From Caldifarciminota bacterium (GTDB lineage: Bacteria; Hydrothermota; Tepidihabitantia; Tepidihabitantales; Tepidihabitantaceae): a stretch of 5,984 bases of DNA. A model generated the notes under the pieces. It saw only the letters and a list, made by a program, of their open reading frames with translations. It made no database searches and was not told the DNA's origin. Shown piece after piece: positions 1-5,984 of the stretch. Location: assembly GCA_011049385.1 (NCBI GenBank), contig DSBX01000071.1, forward strand, positions 1 to 5,984. Reading direction: 5' to 3'. The position numbers and the translations under genes are program-made. The first letter of the stretch is position 1; every line of letters starts with the position of its first letter.

Positions 1-584
1 ACGTAGAGGTTCAGGAAGCCGAGGAGCGCGAGTTCGAGGTTGCCGAAGGCGAACCCGGCCCCGGAGATGATGACCGCGTCCACGAGCAGGATGGCGCTGC
101 CGGTCGAGAGGTTGGAGCGCGCGGCGATGACCTGGCCGATGATGTCGGAGCCGCCGGTCGAGCCGCCGGCCCGGAAAACCAGCCCGAGCCCGGCCCCGAG
201 GGTGAGCCCGCCGAAGATGCAGGCGAGGACCGGGTTGTCGGTGGCGGAACGGAGCGGCACGGCGTACTGGAAGAAGTCGATCAGGCCGGAGGAGATGACG
301 ATGCCGAGCACGGAGCGAATGCCGTAGGATTTGCCCAGTACCCTGATGCCGATGATGAACAGCGGCACGTTGATGACAAGGATGACCAGCCCGACCGGGG
401 TGCCGAGGAGGTGGTTGAGGACCATCGCGACGCCGCCCGCGCCGCCCGGGACGATGTGATGCGGAATCAGGAAGAGTCGGTAGGCGAGCGCCATCACCGC
501 CGAGCCGGCGATCATCAGCAGGATACTGCCGATGAGGTTGCGGCCGCGCGGGGATGGTCGGGTGGTCGGGTGCGGACGAGTCAC
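1..584 (-). CDS. YitT-family (DUF161-type) integral membrane protein, 3' end cut by the window edge
   Basis: Reading the minus strand from GTG at 584 gives 194 uninterrupted codons to the window edge. The protein has a short basic N-terminus (residues 1-16, rich in Arg and Pro) and then hydrophobic segments near residues 17-40, 48-80, 91-110, 119-137 and 163-180. Family hallmarks are FLIPHHIVPGGAGG at 38-51, GKSYGIRSVLGI at 84-95 and, most diagnostic, FRAGGSTGGSDIIG at 137-150, followed by LVDAVII at 167-173. YitT proteins are multi-pass inner-membrane proteins whose transport or other activity is not established. A C-terminal soluble DUF2179 domain is common in the family but would lie outside the window. 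The GTG start was chosen because it precedes the first membrane segment and sits just behind a promoter-like sequence. The next ATG (codon 24) would cut into that segment. No Shine-Dalgarno sequence is visible. The gene is transcribed away from the large regulator at 748. Confidence 0.88.
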   Translation of the reverse strand, partial: MTRPHPTTRPSPRGRNLIGSILLMIAGSAVMALAYRLFLIPHHIVPGGAGGVAMVLNHLLGTPVGLVILVINVPLFIIGIRVLGKSYGIRSVLGIVISSGLIDFFQYAVPLRSATDNPVLACIFGGLTLGAGLGLVFRAGGSTGGSDIIGQVIAARSNLSTGSAILLVDAVIISGAGFAFGNLELALLGFLNLY

Positions 585-589
585 GGCTG

Positions 590-617
590 AGTGTAGCGGC
601 CGCCTGTCCGCAGTCAA
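590..617 (-). promoter_or_regulatory. Predicted sigma-70-type promoter of the YitT-family gene
   Basis: On the minus strand a -35 element TTGACT (617-612, 5/6 to TTGACA) and a -10 element TACACT (595-590, 4/6 to TATAAT, with the key T, A and final T kept) are separated by 16 bp. The -10 ends only 5 bp before the GTG at 584, so transcription would begin at about 583-584, on or next to the start codon. This fits a leaderless mRNA. The -10 is imperfect and the call rests mainly on spacing, position and the similar layout of the divergent promoter. Confidence 0.5.
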
Positions 618-630
618 TGGCGGTCGCCAA

Positions 631-638
631 GTGCGACA
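631..638 (-). repeat. Single TGTCGCAC copy facing the YitT-family promoter
   Basis: The plus strand reads GTGCGACA, the exact inverse of the 8-mer that occurs in tandem at 688-707. It lies 13 bp upstream of the minus-strand -35 and is centred about 51 bp before the predicted start. Its orientation relative to its own promoter is the same as that of the other two copies relative to theirs. It may be a binding site for a shared regulator. That role is inferred from position and repetition only. Confidence 0.4.
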
Positions 639-687
639 CCCGGTCACGCCCGGCGGTAAGGGCCGGAGAGGCGACCAGATACGCGGC

Positions 688-707
688 TGTCGCACCCTGT
701 CGCACCC
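688..707 (+). repeat. Tandem direct repeat of TGTCGCACCC (two perfect copies), operator-like
   Basis: Two exact 10-bp units lie at 688-697 and 698-707. The 10-bp period places both on the same face of the helix. The second 8-mer core (698-705) ends 7 bp before the -35 of the kinase/activator gene, and the two cores are centred about 46 and 56 bp before the predicted transcription start. Those positions are typical of activator sites. An inverted copy at 631-638 faces the divergent promoter. No known operator family was recognised. Confidence 0.5.
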
Positions 708-712
708 GGCTG

Positions 713-740
713 TTGACCGCTGGCGGACATTTGGTATAAT
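713..740 (+). promoter_or_regulatory. Strong predicted sigma-70-type promoter of the giant regulator gene, with extended -10
   Basis: A -35 TTGACC (713-718, 5/6) is followed after 16 bp by a perfect -10 TATAAT (735-740). A TG at 732-733, one base before the -10, forms the extended -10 motif TGnTATAAT. This AT-rich core stands out in a GC-rich region. Transcription should start at about 747-748, which is the GTG proposed as the start codon at 748. The -10 overlaps the alternative ATG at 739, so mRNA from this promoter could not use that ATG. No equally good sigma-54 (-24/-12) element was seen, so the activator gene itself appears to be housekeeping-sigma dependent. Confidence 0.72.
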
Positions 741-747
741 GTATCTC

Positions 748-3700
748 GTGCAGCAAACCGAGGGCGCGTTTCCTCCCGGCACGTTGATATCGGACCGCTA
801 CGAGGTCCTGGCTTTCCTCGGTGGCGGTGAGACGACCGAAGTCTACAAGGTCCGGGACATCATCGGCGGCGACACCAAGGCGCTCAAGGCCTTGCGTGAG
901 GACGCCGACAAGGAGGCGGAACTCCGCCTCAGCCGCGAGTTCTACCATCTGTCGCGTTTCGCCCACGCCGGCATCATCCAGGCCTACGACTACGGCACGA
1001 CGCCCGAGCATCGGCCGTATTTCGTGATGGAGTTCTTCGCCGGCCTGCCGCTCAACCTCCATTTCGCCAAGGGCTATGTGCCCGAACTGGAATCGGTCAC
1101 GGTGCAGGTGCTCGAGGCGCTGGACAGCATCCACGCCCAGGGATTGATTCACTGTGACCTCAAGCCCGGCAACATCCTCGTCGCCGAGCGTGACGGCAAG
1201 CCGGTGGCCAAACTGCTCGACTTCGGCTTCGCCGAACGACTCAAGCTGGGCGAGGGAGTCGAGGCGCGCGGAACCCTGGGCTATGTCGCGCCCGAGGTTT
1301 TCAAGGGCGCGGACGCCGATGCCCGCGCCGACCTCTACTCGCTGGGGATGGTGCTCTACGAGGTCGTCACCGGCACCGGGCCTTCGAGCGAGAAGAACCT
1401 GCGCGAGTGGTTGAAGAAGCAGTACTATTCCGAGTTCCCCTCGCCGCGCAAGGTCAACCCCGAGATTCCGGAGCGGTTCGAGGCGGTCCTGCTCTCGCTC
1501 ATCCACAAGAGCCCGGAGCGGCGGCCGCATTCGGCGGCCGCGGTCGTCGAGACGCTGAGCGGCACTCGGACCGATGAACTGCCGACCGGGCCGCGGCGCT
1601 ACCTGATGGCGCCGGGTTTCGTGGGCCGGGGCGAGTACATCGGCGAACTGCAGGGCGTGTTGCGGGACGGCGCGCAGAGCCGGCCCCGGGTCGTCTGCAT
1701 TTCCGGCGAGCGCGGGGTGGGCAAGAGCCGGTTGATGTCCGAGTTCAAGTTCATGGCCCAGCTCGAAGGCGCGACGATATTCTCGTTCGAGCCGGGCTCG
1801 CTCGGCGCCCGTCCCCAGTCGCTGGTCGAGGCCCTGCTCGGCTATCTCAAGGTCTACGCCCGGACCGAACTGCCGTCGAGCGAGAACGCCGCGCCCGGCG
1901 ACAGCGACGAGGCCAAGTACCGTCTGTTCGAGACGGTCACTCAGCGGCTCCGGGACCTGGCCGGCTCGCACCGGGTCGGCCACAGCCTCGTGCTCATCGT
2001 GGACGATTTCGAGCTGTTCGACCCGACCAGCCTCGAATTCCTGCGCTACCTGGGCTTCAGTCTTGAGAAGGACCGCATCATCCTGCTCGTCTGCGGCCTC
2101 AAGGAGCGCCGATTCCTCGACCTCATTGGCGAGTACGACCGCACCGGCCACGCGACGCACGTCGCCCTGCCCTCGCTGGACCGGGACGAGACCGAAGGGC
2201 TGACCGCTTCCCTGCTCGGCGAGGTCAACGACCGGGCGGCGCTGGCCGACTGGCTGATGCAGGCGACCGATGGCAACCCGCTGTTCGTCATCGAGACGGT
2301 GTACGCCCTCATCGAGGGCAAGGTCATCGTCCACCGCAAGGGGCGCTGGGCGCTGGAGCGCGAGAAGCTGGAGGCGTACCGGCCGCCCGATACCGTCACC
2401 GACGTCGTCAAGCGAAGGCTCGAAGGGCTGTCCGACGACGAACTGGAAGTGCTCCGGGTCGGAGCGGCTTCGGGCGGGCCTTTTGCGCTTGAGTTCCTGC
2501 GGGCGGTGCTGAGCATTGACGAGAAGGTGCTCTTCAACGCCATCGGTCGTCTCAAGGCGTTGGGTCTCCTGCGTTCCTTCGCCGGCGAAGGCAGTGCCTC
2601 GTTTATCCTCTCGAGCAAGATTCTTGAGGCGGTCATCACCGAGCGGCTCTCGGTTGACGAGCGGCGCGAGAATCATCGCCGGGTGGCACTGGCGCTGGAA
2701 CTGCTCTACCCCGAGAAACAGGACAAGCTGCTCTTCGACCTCGCCCATCATTACACCCAGGCAGGCATCACCGACCGGGCCTACGCCTACTCGGTCCGGG
2801 CCGGCCGCCGGGCGCGCGAGCACCGGCTGTCGGAGCAGGCGCTTGGCTTCTACGAGACCGCGCTGGCGCTTTCGGCGAAGACCGCCAAGCCCCACGAGCG
2901 TATCGAGCTGATCGAGACCGTCGGCGAACTGCGCGAGGCGACCGGCCGCTACGCCGAGGCGATGGACATCTACACGCAGGGGATGAGCATCATCGTCTCG
3001 AACCGGGAACTGCCGAACCAGAAGGGCCTGCTGGCGCGGTTCCTGCGCCGGCTCGGCCTCGTCCACCAGCGGCTCCGGCGCAACGAGGAGGCGCTGAACT
3101 ACTTCAACCAGGCCCTGCTCATGCACCCGGACCGGGGTTCGGTGAGCTACGTCGAACTGCTCGGCGACCTGGGCTGGACCTACTGCTCGACCCGGGACTA
3201 CGAGAAAGCCGAGAACCTGCTGACCCAGGCGCTTCAGCTCGCGGACCGGCTCAAGACCGCGGAGCCGGAGGCCTGCAACAAGCTGTCGGCCCGGACGCTC
3301 TACTACTTCGCGGTGATGGCCTGGACCCGGCAGGACCTGGTGCTGGCGCTCCAGCTTGCCGAGCGCAGTCTCGGGGTGTACGAGAGCGCGCGCGACGACC
3401 GGAACGTCGGCCGGATCAGCCAGTTCATCGCCACGCTCTGGTGGCGGCGGGGCGAACTCGACAAGGCCAAGGAGTATTACCTCAAGTACCTGCCCGCCCA
3501 GCGCAAGAGCGCGGATGTCTCCCAGTTGCTACGCTCGCTCCAGGGGCTCGGCCTCATCAGCCAGGACGAGGGCGAATGGGACAAGGCCTACGACTATTCC
3601 GACGAGGCCCTGCGCATCGCCCGGCGTATCGGTGATACGCTGGCGACGGTCGAACTGGACAGCAACCTGGGCACGGTCTGTGATGAGCGGGGCGACTGGG

Positions 3701-5982
3701 AAGAAGCGCTCCGGCATTTCGATCGGGCCGGCGAGATGCTGTCTTCGGTCGAGTCTGCAAATCCCGGCCAGCGTGCCATCGTCCAGGCCAACCGGGCCCG
3801 GATTGTCGGCCGGATGGGCCGGTTGGACGAGGCGGAGCGGGAGTTGGCCGAGGCCCTGGCTCGGGCCGACGACACGGGCAACGAAGACCTCGGCTTCTTC
3901 GTTCTGCTCTACCAGGTCGAACTGGCCCTGCTCGCGGAGAAGAGCGACACCGCCCGACAGCGGCTGGCCCGGGCGGCCCGGTACTGCCGCAAGGACCGGG
4001 ACTGGCGCAAGCGGGCGGCGCTTCACACCAGCGCGAGCCAGCTCCGGCTAGCCCGGGGCGAGTTCGAGCGGGCCCAGGCCAGCGCGGGCCGGGCGCTCAT
4101 CTGCCTGAAAGACTACCCGGCCTCGAAGGAATACGCCCAGGCCCTGCGCAGTTCCGGGCTGGCCAAGTGCTTCCTCGACCTGCACGAGCGCGGGTCCCAG
4201 GAGATCAACCGCAGTATCGAACTGCTCAAGGCCTCGGGCTCACGCTATGAGCTGGGGCTGTCGCTTCACGCTTCGGCCCGGGCACTGACCCGTCAGAACC
4301 GGAGCGAGCGGACGATGGACCTCCGGATGCCGGTTTCCTTCCGGCCGGTGCCAACCCAGACTCTGACCGAGGCCCTCGCGAACCTGAAGCAGGCGGAGGA
4401 AATCTTCCAGGGGCTCGGCGCCCGCTTCGACCTCGCCCGGACCGAGGAACTCACCGAGACCCTGACGCAGGTGTCGGCGACGATGCAACTCAAGGCCCGG
4501 GAGCGAAGCGAATACCTCAAGGTCTTCTACCGCCTGAGCGAGCTGATGAGCCTGGACCTCGACAAGGAGGATTTCGCCGAGCGCGTGCTCGACCTCATCA
4601 TCGAAGTCACCCGGGCCGAACGCGGGGTGCTCTTCCTCGTCCAGGGTAGTAAGCTGATTCCGGCCGCGGCCCGCAGTCTCGACCACGCGACCATCGAAGA
4701 CGCTCGGGACGTTTCCTACTCGGTCCTGCGCAAGGTCAAGCGCCGGGGCGAACTGCTCTTCAGCGCGGACGCGCTCTCCGACCCGCGCTTCTCCGCGGCC
4801 AACAGTGTGATGCTCAACCGCATCCGCTCGATGCTCTGTGCGCCGCTCCGGGTGGACGGCAAGGTCGTCGGCACCATCTATCTCGACAGCCGGGTGACCG
4901 CTCATCTCTTCCTCGACGAGGACAAGAACCTGCTGATGTCGGTGGCCAACCTGCTCGGCGCGACGATTGACCGCTCCATCGCCTTCCAGCGACTCCAGGC
5001 GGAGATTTCCTCGATGCGCGAGGATATCCTCGTGGACGCGGCGACCGGGTTCTTCATGGGCCGCGCCAAGGCGATGCGCGAGGTCTATCGGGTCATCGAG
5101 CAGATTGCTGAGACCGACTGCACGGTGTTGCTGACCGGCGAGACCGGCACCGGCAAGGGCGTCATCGCCCGGCTCATCCACGCCAAGAGTGCCCGTTCCG
5201 GCCAGAAGTTCGTGACCATCAACTGCGGGACCCTGCCCGAACCCCTGCTCGAAAGCGAACTCTTCGGCCACGCCCGCGGGTCCTTCACCGGCGCGGTCAA
5301 AGACAAACCCGGTTTGTTCGAGCAGGCCGAAGGGGGGACCGCGTTCCTCGACGAGATTACCAACACCACGCTCGCGACCCAGGGAAAGCTGCTCCAGGTG
5401 CTGGAGGAGAAGACCATCCGCCGATTGGGCGAGACCGAGACCCGACGGGTGGATGTGCGGCTCGTCTGCGCGACGAATCTGAAACTGCCGGCCGAGGTCA
5501 AGGCGCGCCGGTTCCGGGAAGACCTGTACTACCGGATGAACGTCGTCGCCATCGAGGTCCCGCCCCTGCGCGACCGGGCGTCGGATATCCCGTATCTCGC
5601 CGAGTTCTTCGTCAAGCGCTACGCGCGTCAGCTCAACAAGCCGGTCACCGGCTTCGAGCCTGCGGTAGTCCGCGCCTTCTCCGCGTACCATTGGCCCGGC
5701 AATGTCCGCGAGCTCCAGAATGTCATCGAGCGGGCGGTGATAATGACCCAGCGACGGCGGATTCCGCTCGAGGACGTGGGCGAGCTCTTTGCCGGCATCA
5801 ACACCGAAGCCGATGCCCAGTCCGGTTCGTCCAGCCGGGTGATAGACCGTAACCAGATCGTCCGGGCGCTTCGCGACAACAACGGTAACATCACCCGGGC
5901 CGCAGAGAGTCTTTCCACCCACCGTAGACAGTTACAGCGGCTCATCAAGCGCTACGCGATTGACCGGACGAACCTGAGCTAG
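748..5982 (+). CDS. Giant one-protein signalling pathway: Ser/Thr kinase - STAND AAA ATPase - TPR - GAF - sigma-54 activator AAA+ - Fis-type HTH
   Basis: Probable cytoplasmic sensor and transcription activator of 1744 residues (numbered from GTG 748), with no membrane segment seen. Kinase, 17-270: Gly-rich loop 24-32, ALK lysine K47, HCDLKPGN 135-142 with catalytic D137, DFG 158-160, APE 181-183. STAND/MalT-like ATPase, about 290-545: FVGRGE 291-296, Walker A GERGVGKS 320-327, Walker B LVLIVDD 414-420. A probable winged helix spans about 549-620. TPR-like helical pairs run about 655-1235, roughly 14 units. GAF covers about 1257-1410. The sigma-54 activator domain, about 1425-1670, has Walker A GETGTGKG 1464-1471, a GSFTGA loop 1511-1516 (GAFTGA in most relatives), Walker B FLDE 1533-1536, sensor I region CATN 1574-1577, FREDLYYR 1589-1596 and WPGNVREL 1649-1656. 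The Fis-type HTH occupies about 1700-1737. By analogy with the family it should remodel sigma-54 RNA polymerase at unknown promoters. GTG 748 was chosen because the promoter predicts transcription from there; ATG 739 adds three residues but overlaps the -10, and no clear ribosome site serves either. All key catalytic residues are present, with no frameshift. Confidence 0.93.
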   Translation: MQQTEGAFPPGTLISDRYEVLAFLGGGETTEVYKVRDIIGGDTKALKALREDADKEAELRLSREFYHLSRFAHAGIIQAYDYGTTPEHRPYFVMEFFAGLPLNLHFAKGYVPELESVTVQVLEALDSIHAQGLIHCDLKPGNILVAERDGKPVAKLLDFGFAERLKLGEGVEARGTLGYVAPEVFKGADADARADLYSLGMVLYEVVTGTGPSSEKNLREWLKKQYYSEFPSPRKVNPEIPERFEAVLLSLIHKSPERRPHSAAAVVETLSGTRTDELPTGPRRYLMAPGFVGRGEYIGELQGVLRDGAQSRPRVVCISGERGVGKSRLMSEFKFMAQLEGATIFSFEPGSLGARPQSLVEALLGYLKVYARTELPSSENAAPGDSDEAKYRLFETVTQRLRDLAGSHRVGHSLVLIVDDFELFDPTSLEFLRYLGFSLEKDRIILLVCGLKERRFLDLIGEYDRTGHATHVALPSLDRDETEGLTASLLGEVNDRAALADWLMQATDGNPLFVIETVYALIEGKVIVHRKGRWALEREKLEAYRPPDTVTDVVKRRLEGLSDDELEVLRVGAASGGPFALEFLRAVLSIDEKVLFNAIGRLKALGLLRSFAGEGSASFILSSKILEAVITERLSVDERRENHRRVALALELLYPEKQDKLLFDLAHHYTQAGITDRAYAYSVRAGRRAREHRLSEQALGFYETALALSAKTAKPHERIELIETVGELREATGRYAEAMDIYTQGMSIIVSNRELPNQKGLLARFLRRLGLVHQRLRRNEEALNYFNQALLMHPDRGSVSYVELLGDLGWTYCSTRDYEKAENLLTQALQLADRLKTAEPEACNKLSARTLYYFAVMAWTRQDLVLALQLAERSLGVYESARDDRNVGRISQFIATLWWRRGELDKAKEYYLKYLPAQRKSADVSQLLRSLQGLGLISQDEGEWDKAYDYSDEALRIARRIGDTLATVELDSNLGTVCDERGDWEEALRHFDRAGEMLSSVESANPGQRAIVQANRARIVGRMGRLDEAERELAEALARADDTGNEDLGFFVLLYQVELALLAEKSDTARQRLARAARYCRKDRDWRKRAALHTSASQLRLARGEFERAQASAGRALICLKDYPASKEYAQALRSSGLAKCFLDLHERGSQEINRSIELLKASGSRYELGLSLHASARALTRQNRSERTMDLRMPVSFRPVPTQTLTEALANLKQAEEIFQGLGARFDLARTEELTETLTQVSATMQLKARERSEYLKVFYRLSELMSLDLDKEDFAERVLDLIIEVTRAERGVLFLVQGSKLIPAAARSLDHATIEDARDVSYSVLRKVKRRGELLFSADALSDPRFSAANSVMLNRIRSMLCAPLRVDGKVVGTIYLDSRVTAHLFLDEDKNLLMSVANLLGATIDRSIAFQRLQAEISSMREDILVDAATGFFMGRAKAMREVYRVIEQIAETDCTVLLTGETGTGKGVIARLIHAKSARSGQKFVTINCGTLPEPLLESELFGHARGSFTGAVKDKPGLFEQAEGGTAFLDEITNTTLATQGKLLQVLEEKTIRRLGETETRRVDVRLVCATNLKLPAEVKARRFREDLYYRMNVVAIEVPPLRDRASDIPYLAEFFVKRYARQLNKPVTGFEPAVVRAFSAYHWPGNVRELQNVIERAVIMTQRRRIPLEDVGELFAGINTEADAQSGSSSRVIDRNQIVRALRDNNGNITRAAESLSTHRRQLQRLIKRYAIDRTNLS

Positions 5983-5984
5983 CG

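Noticed and set aside
40..327. A 95-codon plus-strand open frame starting at 40
   Set aside because: It lies fully antisense to the YitT-family gene. Its translation (Pro, Ser, Met and Arg rich) is low in complexity and resembles no family, whereas the minus strand gives clear YitT motifs.
622..676. Inverted pair GGTCGCC (622-628) and GGCGACC (670-676) as a hairpin or terminator
   Set aside because: The loop would be 41 nt, there is no T tract, and the pairing crosses the GTGCGACA/TGTCGCAC pair rather than nesting with it. In GC-rich DNA a 7-bp pair at this distance is unremarkable.
721..736. Possible sigma-54 promoter (TGGC...TTGG) before the giant gene
   Set aside because: The -24 TGGC is followed by GG rather than AC, and with the required spacing the -12 position reads GT instead of the near-invariant GC. 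The same bases are explained much better by the extended -10 sigma-70 promoter.
532..738. In-frame extension of the giant gene upstream to an ATG at 532
   Set aside because: It would overlap the divergent YitT-family gene and run through both promoters and the repeats. The encoded 69 residues are Arg/Gly-rich with no domain, and the kinase fold begins only around residue 17 of the shorter start.
4240..5922. A 560-codon open frame on the minus strand, antisense to the GAF and sigma-54 activator region
   Set aside because: Its translation has no recognisable domain and is rich in Gly, Glu, Val, Arg and His, as expected from the complement of GC-rich codons. The plus-strand frame there carries unmistakable motifs. 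Long antisense open frames are normal in GC-rich genes.
5983..5984. Terminator or downstream operon partner after the TAG stop
   Set aside because: Only two bases follow the stop codon, so nothing can be said about termination or a following gene.

Overview
The window comes from a GC-rich bacterial chromosome and holds two divergent genes around a compact 163-bp control region (585-747). The lineage cannot be fixed from this sequence. A sigma-54-dependent activator argues against Actinobacteria and Deinococcus-Thermus, which generally lack sigma-54. Very large kinase/AAA/TPR regulators are common in Myxococcota-like bacteria and in several uncultured GC-rich phyla, so one of those is a reasonable but unproven guess.

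Left part (1-584, minus strand): the N-terminal 194 codons of a YitT-family (DUF161-type) multi-pass membrane protein. The gene runs off the left edge.

Middle (585-747): two back-to-back sigma-70-type promoters, each with a 16-bp spacer. Their predicted transcription starts fall on or within a few bases of GTG codons that open the two genes, and neither gene has a clear Shine-Dalgarno sequence, so both mRNAs may be leaderless. An 8-mer, TGTCGCAC, occurs twice in tandem with a 10-bp period upstream of the rightward promoter and once in mirror orientation upstream of the leftward promoter. All three copies are centred about 46-56 bp before the predicted starts.

Right part (748-5982, plus strand): one giant gene of about 1744 residues, complete to its TAG stop. 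From N to C terminus it encodes a Ser/Thr protein kinase, a STAND/MalT-like AAA ATPase with a probable winged-helix segment, roughly 14 TPR-like repeats, a GAF domain, a sigma-54-activator AAA+ domain with a GAFTGA-type loop, and a Fis-type helix-turn-helix. It reads as a complete signalling pathway in one chain: phosphorylation and ligand or partner sensing at the front, sigma-54 promoter opening at the back. The front half matches the plan of cyanobacterial HstK-type proteins (kinase-AAA-TPR-GAF), but with the histidine-kinase output replaced by a transcription activator. This is the most notable feature of the window.
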